Translations under genes and position numbers: made by a program | Source: an uncultured Actinomycetes bacterium | GTDB lineage: Bacteria; Actinomycetota; Actinomycetes; S36-B12; UBA5976 | Length of the DNA stretch: 6,014 bases | Reading direction: 5' to 3' | Assembly: GCA_937896305.1 (NCBI GenBank) | Contig: CALBND010000068.1 | Location: 1-6,014, forward strand | Shown here: piece by piece, positions 1 to 5,735 of the stretch | Numbering within the stretch: position 1 is the stretch's first letter | How the letters are laid out: every line of letters begins with the position of its first letter | The notes under the pieces: model-generated | The model's database searches: none | What the model saw: the letters and a program-made list of their open reading frames with translations, nothing else | Told to the model about the DNA's origin: nothing

Positions 1-190
1 TGCCACACCAACTGGGGATCCTGTAAATATGTCTTTACTGGCTGGGCCTGTTTTATTGTTAATTGCCATTGCAACAGGAATTGCTTGGTTAAATGATAAA
101 AGAAGGGCCAGAAAAAGATCTGATGATCCGGTTCTAGGATTGGCCGATGATGAAGCATCACCTGAACCAGAAAAATCAACTGAGCTCTAA
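1..190 (+). CDS. C-terminal end of a membrane protein, probably a transporter subunit (5' end outside window)
   Basis: Reading from base 2 to the TAA at 188-190 gives 62 residues with no stop. Residues about 11-30 form one hydrophobic stretch (core AGPVLLLIAIATGIAWL) followed by a strongly basic turn (NDKRRARKR) and then an acidic, proline-containing tail ending in STEL. This is the pattern of a last transmembrane helix with its C-terminus in the cytoplasm by the positive-inside rule. The stop lies 11 bases before the kinase gene on the same strand, so the two are probably cotranscribed, which makes a sugar or nucleoside permease a reasonable guess. The family itself cannot be read from this fragment. 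That it is a coding membrane-protein end is fairly secure; the transporter role is inference from context. Confidence 0.7.
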   Translation, partial: ATPTGDPVNMSLLAGPVLLLIAIATGIAWLNDKRRARKRSDDPVLGLADDEASPEPEKSTEL

Positions 191-201
191 ATGGGGGAAA
201 G

Positions 202-1155
202 ATGCCTAAAATAGTTTCTGCTGGCGTTCATATTCTTGACGTCTTAGGAAGACATGTATCAGAAATTCCACCTGGACAAAATATTGCTTTGATTGATGAA
301 ATAAGAATCACTGCTGCGGGAACTGCTGCTGGCACGTCTGTTGATATGGCAAAACTTGGTTGCAATGTTATTGCTGTTGGTGCTGCAGGTGATGACGAAA
401 TGGGCAATGTCTTATTAGGAATTATGAATCGATACGGCATTGATACTTCCCACATGAAAAGAAAAAAAGGTGTGCAAACTTCTGGCACAATGTTGCCCAT
501 TAGACCAAATGGGGAAAGACCTGCTTTGCACGTGATGGGAACCAATGCAACTTTTTGTTTCGAAGATGTACCCCAAGATGTAATTAAGAATGCTGACTTT
601 GTGCACCTGGGCGGATTTTATTTGATGCCAAAATTTGATGGTGAAGACACTGTTAAAACATTGCAACTAGCTAAAACTGGTAAGGCAATCACCACAATGG
701 ATATTTTAGGAATAAAACAAGAAAATATGGCAGAAAAGATTTTGCCAAGTATGCCCTACCTTGATTTTTTTATGCCAAATTATGAAGAAGCACAAATGAT
801 CACAGGTTTAACCGATGTCGATGAAATATGTGAATTCTTTTTAAATGCGGGCGCTAAACATGTGGTGTTAAAAATGGGTGAACGAGGAAGTTTAATTAAA
901 AACAAAGAGGGCTTACGAATTAGAATTCCTGCTTACAAAGTTGCAGTAGTTGACACAACAGGTTGTGGTGATGCTTGGACGGGTGGCTTTATCACAGGGC
1001 TAAGTAAAGCTATGACAATCGAAGAATCAGCCAGACTAGGAAGTGCTTGCGGTTCTTTAGTGGCAACAGGTTTAGGTTCTGATGCAGGAATAATAGATTT
1101 TGATTCCACCATCGAATTTATGAAAACTTCTGAAACCTTACCGTTAAACGATTAA
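202..1155 (+). CDS. PfkB-family carbohydrate or nucleoside kinase
   Basis: This 317-residue cytoplasmic protein has the usual length and order of the ribokinase/PfkB fold and should transfer the gamma phosphate of ATP to a sugar, sugar acid or nucleoside hydroxyl. The N-terminal substrate region holds TAAGTAAGTSVDMAKLG (residues 37-53), the place of the family's first signature. The middle has PNYEEAQ (192-198) and KMGERGS (224-230), typical of the nucleotide-binding half. The second signature is DTTGCGDAW (251-259), with D257 as the expected catalytic base and the preceding glycines as the anion hole. The alanine usual in DTTGAGD is cysteine here. The asparagine often seen in the first signature (as in ribokinase GGKGANQA) is replaced by threonine or glycine, so the substrate is probably not ribose. 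The start at 202 is preceded by a GGGGGAAAG purine run. The gene follows the membrane-protein gene by 11 bases and ends in a strong terminator. Substrate unknown. Confidence 0.93.
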   Translation: MPKIVSAGVHILDVLGRHVSEIPPGQNIALIDEIRITAAGTAAGTSVDMAKLGCNVIAVGAAGDDEMGNVLLGIMNRYGIDTSHMKRKKGVQTSGTMLPIRPNGERPALHVMGTNATFCFEDVPQDVIKNADFVHLGGFYLMPKFDGEDTVKTLQLAKTGKAITTMDILGIKQENMAEKILPSMPYLDFFMPNYEEAQMITGLTDVDEICEFFLNAGAKHVVLKMGERGSLIKNKEGLRIRIPAYKVAVVDTTGCGDAWTGGFITGLSKAMTIEESARLGSACGSLVATGLGSDAGIIDFDSTIEFMKTSETLPLND

Positions 1156-1166
1156 TTTTAAACATA

Positions 1167-1200
1167 AAAAATGGCCCAGATTTTTTTCTGGGCCATTTTT
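1167..1200. terminator. Bidirectional intrinsic terminator between convergent genes
   Basis: A perfect 14-base-pair inverted repeat (arms 1167-1180 and 1187-1200, core ATGGCCCAGA) encloses a six-T loop. The arms carry A tracts on the left and T tracts on the right, so transcripts from either strand end in a U run. It sits 11 bases after the kinase stop on the + strand and 12 bases beyond the epimerase stop at 1213 on the - strand, so it can serve both genes. Confidence 0.93.
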
Positions 1201-1212
1201 ATTTAACTTAAA

Positions 1213-2217
1213 TTAACTCTTGGAACTAAATGCAGCATCGAATGCTGAAGTTGGTGGAGTGAAGTTAAGTTTTTTGATGAATTCCAAAGCTTCTGGTCCA
1301 CCAAATAAACGATCCATTCCTGCATCTTCCCATTCAACTGAAATTGGTCCGTTGTATCCAATGGCATTTAAACCACGGAATATATCTTCCCAAGGAACAT
1401 GTCCATGACCAGTTGATACGAAATCCCAACCACGTCGAGGATCTGCCCAAGGTAAATGTGAACCTAGGCGACCGTTTCTACCATTTAATTGTTTACGTGA
1501 TTCTTTGCAATCAACATGGTAAATACGATCTTTGAAATCAAGTAGGAAGTTAACTGGATCAAGATCTTGCCAAACGAAATGGCTGGGATCAAAATTCAAG
1601 CCAAATGCTGGACGATGCTTAATTGCTTTCATTGTTTCAACTGTGGTCCAGTAGTCGTAAGCAATTTCTGAAGGATGCACTTCATGTGCAAACTTCACAC
1701 CTTGTTTATCGAATTCATCCAAGATTGGATTCCAACGATCAGCAAAGTCTTTGTAACCTGCTGCAACCATTTCTGGAGTAACTGGGGGAAACATTGCAAC
1801 GTAGTGCCAAATGCTGGAACCAGTGAAACCAACAACGGTGTCAACGCCCATTGCTTTAGCAGCAATGGCAGTGGTTTTCATTTCTTCAGCAGCACGTTGA
1901 CGCACACCTTCAGGATCTCCATTACCCCAAACTCGGGAAGGCAATATTGATTTGTGTCTTTCATCAATTGGATTATCACAAACAGCTTGACCAACTAAGT
2001 GATTGGAAATAGCCCAATACTTAAGGTTGTATTTCTCCAACATATCTTTTTTGGCTCTTAGGTATTTATCACTTTCAGCAGCTTGCACAACATCTAAGTG
2101 ATCCCCCCAACAAGCAATTTCCAAACCGTCATAGCCCCACTGTGAAGCCAGTTTGCACATTTCTTCAAATGGCAAATCAGCCCATTGACCGGTAAATAAT
2201 GTAATCGGTCTTGACAT
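1213..2217 (-). CDS. Sugar (phosphate) isomerase/epimerase, xylose-isomerase-like TIM barrel
   Basis: This 334-residue protein belongs to the xylose isomerase-like TIM barrel (AP endonuclease 2) superfamily, whose members isomerise or epimerise sugars, inositols or sugar acids with a divalent metal. Visible landmarks are GYDGLEIACWGDH (28-40, end of an early barrel strand), VVGFTGSS (128-135), HEVHPSE (178-184), GLNFDPSHFVWQ (206-217), YHVDCKES (233-240) and ISVEWEDAG (292-300). Expected metal ligands are E179, D210, H234 and E295, with H213 next to the site, matching the Glu-Asp-His-Glu set of this superfamily. The start is supported by a strong AGGAGG (2225-2230) seven bases upstream. It lies 21 bases after the oxidoreductase stop, the second gene of a two-gene operon, a common pairing in inositol and uncommon-sugar catabolism. 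Substrate not determinable; some family members act as dehydratases or decarboxylases instead. Confidence 0.93.
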   Translation of the reverse strand: MSRPITLFTGQWADLPFEEMCKLASQWGYDGLEIACWGDHLDVVQAAESDKYLRAKKDMLEKYNLKYWAISNHLVGQAVCDNPIDERHKSILPSRVWGNGDPEGVRQRAAEEMKTTAIAAKAMGVDTVVGFTGSSIWHYVAMFPPVTPEMVAAGYKDFADRWNPILDEFDKQGVKFAHEVHPSEIAYDYWTTVETMKAIKHRPAFGLNFDPSHFVWQDLDPVNFLLDFKDRIYHVDCKESRKQLNGRNGRLGSHLPWADPRRGWDFVSTGHGHVPWEDIFRGLNAIGYNGPISVEWEDAGMDRLFGGPEALEFIKKLNFTPPTSAFDAAFSSKS

Positions 2218-2238
2218 TTACTTTCCTCCTTTTTTCTG

Positions 2239-3405
2239 TTATTTGATTTCTTGCCAAGTTCCCTTATTAGCTGAACTTGTTTCTACTGCATCTAATACTT
2301 TTTGCACTTGTAAACCATCGGCAAATGAAGGTTCAGGAGTTGTGTTATTAGCAATGCTTTCCACAAAATCTTTAACCTCATGTGTGAATGGATGTTCGTA
2401 ACCAATGATGTGTCCTGGTGGCCACCAAGCGGTCATATAAGGATGAACACTTTCAGTTACTAATATTCTCTGGAAACCAGCTGTTTCTGCGTTTTCAGAA
2501 TTATCGAAATACCAAAGTTCATTCATATCTTCGAAAGAAAATTTCAAAGATCCCTTTGAACCAAAGATTTCAAATCCCATATCATTTTTTCTACCAGTAG
2601 CAAAACGTGTTGCTTCATAACTTGCTAAAGCACCACCGTTTGTTCTACCAATAAATAATGCAGCATCATCAACTGTTACTTTGCCCATTTTATTTCCAGA
2701 AGCACTGGCTTGTAATCCAGAATAATCTCCCGGTAAAGGTCTTTCTTTAATGAATGTTTCAGTCAAACCAGAAACACCAATTAGTTTTTGACCTGTCACA
2801 AATTGGGTGGTATCAATTGCATGTGCACCGATATCACCTAACGCACCTGATCCAGCTTTATCTTTTTCTAATCTCCAAACTAACGGGAAATTAGGATCAA
2901 CAATCCAATCTTGTAAATATCTGGCACGAATATGAAATATCGTTCCAAGTTTTCCATCACTGACCATTTTTTTGGCTAAAGCAATAGCTGGTACGCGTCG
3001 ATAATTAAACGCAACCATATTTTTTGAATTCTTGTTTGCATTTGCAGCAGCAACCATTAGTTCTGCTTCAGCAACTGTGTTTGCTAATGGTTTTTCACAA
3101 ATAACATGTTTGCCAGCATTTAGTGCAGCAATTGCTATTTCAGCATGTGAATCACCTGGGGTACAGATATCAATGATGTCTATATCTGAACGAGTTAATA
3201 ATTTTTTCCAGTCGGTTTCAATTCCATCCCAACCTAAACGATCGGCTGCTTCTTGAGTGTTTGCTTCATTGCGACCACAAACAGCAACCATTTTTATATC
3301 TACCGGTAAGTCATAAACCCGGGCCACATTTCGCCAAGCCTGCGAATGAGCTTTGCCCATAAACGCATAACCCACCATGGCCACGCCTAAGGTCTTCTTT
3401 GCCAT
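2239..3405 (-). CDS. Gfo/Idh/MocA-family NAD(P)-dependent sugar/polyol dehydrogenase
   Basis: This 388-residue cytoplasmic oxidoreductase has the two-domain Gfo/Idh/MocA layout. The N-terminal Rossmann fold begins VAMVGYAFMGKAHS (8-21), where GYAFMG replaces the canonical GxGxxG as in one recognised branch of the family. The DICTPGDSH strand (79-87) and the signature CEKPLA (103-108), with catalytic K105, follow. The C-terminal substrate domain carries GDIGAHAID (190-198), whose D191 and H195 complete the usual Lys-Asp-His catalytic set. It should oxidise or reduce one hydroxyl/ketone of a sugar, inositol or sugar acid. The gene is first in the leftward operon, with AGGAGG at 3410-3415 four bases before the ATG, and faces the dhaK-like gene across a shared control region. 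Exact substrate and cofactor preference are not readable; D-apiose or inositol dehydrogenases are possible relatives. Confidence 0.95.
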   Translation of the reverse strand: MAKKTLGVAMVGYAFMGKAHSQAWRNVARVYDLPVDIKMVAVCGRNEANTQEAADRLGWDGIETDWKKLLTRSDIDIIDICTPGDSHAEIAIAALNAGKHVICEKPLANTVAEAELMVAAANANKNSKNMVAFNYRRVPAIALAKKMVSDGKLGTIFHIRARYLQDWIVDPNFPLVWRLEKDKAGSGALGDIGAHAIDTTQFVTGQKLIGVSGLTETFIKERPLPGDYSGLQASASGNKMGKVTVDDAALFIGRTNGGALASYEATRFATGRKNDMGFEIFGSKGSLKFSFEDMNELWYFDNSENAETAGFQRILVTESVHPYMTAWWPPGHIIGYEHPFTHEVKDFVESIANNTTPEPSFADGLQVQKVLDAVETSSANKGTWQEIK

Positions 3406-3432
3406 CTGGCCTCCTATTTATTGCCTGCCCTA

Positions 3433-3462
3433 ACCATAGGCGCACTTGTATACCAAATTCAA
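3433..3462 (-). promoter_or_regulatory. Candidate promoter for the leftward dehydrogenase-epimerase operon
   Basis: Read on the - strand, TTGAAT (3457-3462) and TATGGT (3433-3438) are separated by 18 bases, an acceptable -35/-10 pair. Transcription would begin near 3426, leaving a short leader that contains the AGGAGG at 3410-3415. Matches to consensus are partial, so this is a candidate only. Confidence 0.4.
3445..3456. promoter_or_regulatory. Candidate GntR/FCD-type operator in the divergent promoter region
   Basis: CTTGTATACCAA is an imperfect palindrome around GTATAC with TTG and CAA flanks. This resembles the GT/AC-centred operators bound by FadR-type GntR regulators. It overlaps the candidate -35 of the rightward promoter and lies in the spacer of the leftward one, so one bound repressor could block both. 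The regulator fragment at the right edge is of the matching family. Assignment is inference from pattern and position. Confidence 0.4.
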
Positions 3463-3475
3463 GAAGTAATACGAT
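3447..3475 (+). promoter_or_regulatory. Candidate promoter for the rightward dhaK-dhaL operon
   Basis: TTGTAT (3447-3452) and TACGAT (3470-3475) are separated by 17 bases and each matches four of six consensus bases. The -10 fits the TAnnnT pattern. Transcription would start near 3482, about 45 bases before the proposed TTG start codon. Confidence 0.45.
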
Positions 3476-3510
3476 TCTTTTAATTACTCCCTTTGGGGAA
3501 GCGACATTGA

Positions 3511-3517
3511 GAGGTGA
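3511..3517 (+). promoter_or_regulatory. Ribosome binding site deciding the TTG start of dhaK
   Basis: GAGGTGA is complementary to seven bases at the 3' end of 16S rRNA and lies 10 bases before TTG at 3528. No other good site precedes an in-frame start near the conserved N-terminus. The spacing from the GAGG core is somewhat long, which with TTG suggests modest translation. Confidence 0.6.
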
Positions 3518-3527
3518 GCTAAATCTT

Positions 3528-4523
3528 TTGAAAAAACTAATTAACGACCCATTTGACATGGTTGAAGAAATGGTTGAAGGCTATTTGGCTGCAAACGACC
3601 ACATTATTAAAAGAGTAGGTAAGAGATCAATTGCTCGCGTTAATTCACCGATTCCAGGCAAAGTCGGAATAGTTGTTGGCGGAGGTTCAGGACATTTACC
3701 AGCTTTCGCAGGCTACGTAGGAAAAGGAATGGCAGACGGTGCAGCATTTGGCAACGTGTTTGCATCTCCTCCTGCAAAACCTGTAATTGAAGCAACCTTG
3801 GCTGTAAATAGTGGCGCAGGAGTTATGTACACCTACGGTAATTACCAAGGTGACTGTATCAATTTTGATAAAGCACAAGATCAGTGTCGTGAAATGGGAA
3901 TAGCTGTTCAAACAGTTGTTTTGAATGACGATGTTTTATCTGCACCAAAAAGTGAAGCACAAAAACGTCGCGGTATTGGTGGATTGTTTTTAGTTTGGCA
4001 CGTAGCAGGAGCTAAAGCTGAACAAATGGCATCACTTGATGAAGTTGTAGCGGTAACACGTAAAGCAAATGACAACACCAGAACAGTTGGTGTTGGGTTA
4101 ACATCTTGCACAGTTCCAGCAAATGGTAAACCAACATTTTCTTTACCAGATGATGAAATGGAAATTGGTTTAGGAATTCATGGTGAACCAGGTATTAAAC
4201 GTGTAAAGGTTCGTCCAATTGATTCTGTGATTGATGAAATCATGGAGGCAATTTTGGCTGACTTAGACTACAAGGGAAGTGATGTTGCCCTTTTGGTCAA
4301 CGGTTTAGGCGGTTCTCCAGCTGAAGAACTTTATGTTGTTTATAGAAGAGTGAAGCAAATTTGTGATGCTAACAAAATAAATATCAAATTTAAACATGTT
4401 GGTAACCAAGTAACTGCACTAGAGATGCAAGGAACATCTGTCTCTTTGATGAGACTTGATGACGAAATGTATCAATTAATCAACGAAACAAAAGTTGATA
4501 CTTGCATGTATAAGAAAGTTTAA
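3528..4523 (+). CDS. dhaK: DhaK-type ketose kinase substrate-binding subunit (dihydroxyacetone kinase family), TTG start
   Basis: From the TTG at 3528 the product is 331 residues beginning MKKLINDPFD, the same opening as Escherichia coli DhaK (MKKLIND). DhaK binds dihydroxyacetone or a related short ketose through a covalent hemiaminal to a histidine, and phosphoryl transfer happens with DhaL. Key residues fall at E. coli numbers: H56 in GGGSGH (51-56), D109 in NYQGD (105-109), and substrate-anchoring H218 in GIHGEPG (216-222). This coincidence is strong support for the TTG start over the ATG at 3399, which would add 43 non-homologous residues and overlap the divergent gene and both candidate promoters. 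The residue after GGGSGH is leucine where canonical kinases have glutamate, and TCTVPANGKP (192-201) is retained. The protein is about 25 residues shorter than E. coli DhaK. It heads the operon with dhaL 11 bases downstream. Fold and kinase role are secure; the substrate may be a tetrulose or other ketose rather than dihydroxyacetone. Confidence 0.93.
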   Translation: MKKLINDPFDMVEEMVEGYLAANDHIIKRVGKRSIARVNSPIPGKVGIVVGGGSGHLPAFAGYVGKGMADGAAFGNVFASPPAKPVIEATLAVNSGAGVMYTYGNYQGDCINFDKAQDQCREMGIAVQTVVLNDDVLSAPKSEAQKRRGIGGLFLVWHVAGAKAEQMASLDEVVAVTRKANDNTRTVGVGLTSCTVPANGKPTFSLPDDEMEIGLGIHGEPGIKRVKVRPIDSVIDEIMEAILADLDYKGSDVALLVNGLGGSPAEELYVVYRRVKQICDANKINIKFKHVGNQVTALEMQGTSVSLMRLDDEMYQLINETKVDTCMYKKV

Positions 4524-4534
4524 GGAGAACAAAC

Positions 4535-5179
4535 ATGGCACAAGTAAATGGAGCGCTAGTAGCTAAAGCTTTAGTTTTAGTTGCTAAAAAAGTTGAAGAA
4601 AACAAAGATTATCTATGCGAGCTTGATGGCGAAGTTGGCGATGGAGATCATGGTGTTTCTATGACTATTGGGATGCGCGCAGTTTCTAGAGCAGCCAAAG
4701 ACTTGCCAGCAAATTGCACACCAGCAGATGCTTTTCAATCTGCTGCAGATGCTTATGCCGATGAAGTTGGTGCAACTATTGGGCCGCTTTATGAAGCCGC
4801 ATTTGCCGCAGCTGCAGAATCTGTGCAAGGTAAATCTGAAATTAATGAAATAGCAGATTGGGCGAAAGTTTATAACTCAATGGCGATTGCGATCCAAAAA
4901 TTAGGTAAAGCAGAACTGGGTGATAAAACTTTGTTGGATGCATTTTTTCCAGCAGTAGATCACATAACTGAATTATCTAATAAAGGCGGCAAACTAGAAG
5001 ATGCTTTGGCCTCTACTGCAAAGAGTGCTCTTGATGCAGCAATTGCAACTAAAGAATTGGTGCCACAAAAAGGTCGTGCATCACGATTAGGAGATAGAGC
5101 AATTGGACATCAAGATGCTGGTGCGACATCATTAGCGATTGTCTTGAAAGGTTTTGCTGACGCGATAGCACAAGGATAA
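4535..5179 (+). CDS. dhaL: DhaL-type nucleotide-binding kinase subunit (Dak2 domain)
   Basis: This 214-residue all-helical subunit carries the ADP/ATP and two Mg ions that serve DhaK. The metal motif LDGEVGDGDHG (30-40) gives ligands D31, D36 and D38, corresponding to E. coli DhaL D30, D35 and D37. GDKTLLDA (129-136) and GRASRLGDRAIGHQDAGATS (180-199) are the other family hallmarks. The phosphate-contacting loop usually reading GGTSG or GGASG is GATIGPLY (79-86), so the serine is replaced by isoleucine, an unusual change. Length is typical for DhaL (about 210). The ATG is preceded by AAGGAG that begins inside the dhaK stop codon (TAAGGAG), showing tight coupling of the two genes. No DhaM phosphotransferase subunit follows, because a terminator comes directly after; the donor may be free ATP, or a DhaM may lie elsewhere. 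Confidence 0.93.
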   Translation: MAQVNGALVAKALVLVAKKVEENKDYLCELDGEVGDGDHGVSMTIGMRAVSRAAKDLPANCTPADAFQSAADAYADEVGATIGPLYEAAFAAAAESVQGKSEINEIADWAKVYNSMAIAIQKLGKAELGDKTLLDAFFPAVDHITELSNKGGKLEDALASTAKSALDAAIATKELVPQKGRASRLGDRAIGHQDAGATSLAIVLKGFADAIAQG

Positions 5180-5193
5180 GTATTTAATAAATT

Positions 5194-5225
5194 AAATTCC
5201 CAGCAATTTTTTTTGCTGGGAATTT
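5194..5225. terminator. Intrinsic terminator after dhaL, probably bidirectional
   Basis: A perfect 13-base-pair inverted repeat (5194-5206 and 5213-5225, core TTCCCAGCAA) encloses a six-T loop and is followed by a T run to 5228. It lies 14 bases after the dhaL stop and directly abuts the stop of the leftward gene at 5227, so it can also end that transcript, though its U tract on the - strand is weaker. Confidence 0.9.
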
Positions 5226-5226
5226 T

Positions 5227-5721
5227 TTATTTAACAGGGATTAAAATATCCATTTCACAGTTTTTACTGTTGGGATCAAATCTTTCATCATAAACTTCTA
5301 AGTGCGGGGCATCTCTCATCTCAAGACCAAGTTTGGGAAACCAATCAGTATAGGCAGTTAAATAACTTTGTTTAAGATTATCCATCAATCCTTTGTGCGT
5401 GTACTTAACATAATTTCCTTTAGGAATAACAACAGTTTTAAAATCTAATCCTGGAGGAACTCCACGACTAAATTCCACTCCTGCTAAATATTTAAGTTTG
5501 CCTGGATATGTTGCTTGATCAAGTGGTATTGCTACCCCGAAGCTTCTACCAGTTGATTTCAAACCCAATCTTGGAAAAGTTGACCAGAAATCTTCCCAAA
5601 GTTTTGGAATTAAATCCGAGTCATCACTGGCAGTCGGCATAATTATTGAATCAGTAATAACTTCAAGGCCTGCCACTGTAGTTTTTTCAAGCTCGAATTT
5701 TTTAACTTTACGTTTGAACAT
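5227..5721 (-). CDS. GyrI-like / AraC effector-binding-domain protein
   Basis: This 164-residue soluble protein resembles stand-alone GyrI-like (SOUL/BacR-type, effector-binding) domains, which bind small, often aromatic or cationic, molecules. Supporting features are the opening strand FELEKTTVAGLEVI (9-22), the helix LIPKLWEDFWSTFP (37-50), the repeat-half strand VVIPKGNYVKYTHKG (97-111), then AYTDWFPKLGLE (123-134). The terminal PHLEVYDERFDPN...CEMDILIPVK holds the conserved glutamate (in LEVYDERFD) and the closing hydrophobic strand of this fold. There is no DNA-binding domain, so it is not itself a classical regulator. It starts 14 bases after the FCD regulator stop, with no clear Shine-Dalgarno sequence, suggesting cotranscription and perhaps coupled translation. 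Its ligand is unknown; a link to the neighbouring sugar genes is not demonstrated. Confidence 0.8.
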   Translation of the reverse strand: MFKRKVKKFELEKTTVAGLEVITDSIIMPTASDDSDLIPKLWEDFWSTFPRLGLKSTGRSFGVAIPLDQATYPGKLKYLAGVEFSRGVPPGLDFKTVVIPKGNYVKYTHKGLMDNLKQSYLTAYTDWFPKLGLEMRDAPHLEVYDERFDPNSKNCEMDILIPVK

Positions 5722-5735
5722 AAGCCAAACTTATC

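Noticed and set aside
228..666. Antisense open frames opposite the PfkB kinase
   Set aside because: They lie entirely across a gene with clear family motifs, and their translations show no recognisable domain.
3399..3527. In-frame ATG-initiated extension of the dhaK gene (43 extra residues)
   Set aside because: The extra residues do not resemble the family, overlap the start of the divergent dehydrogenase gene and cover both candidate promoters; the TTG at 3528 matches the conserved N-terminus and has a GAGGTGA site.
3311..3559. Open frame on the - strand spanning the divergent promoter region
   Set aside because: It overlaps the starts of two well-supported genes in other frames and its product has no family features.
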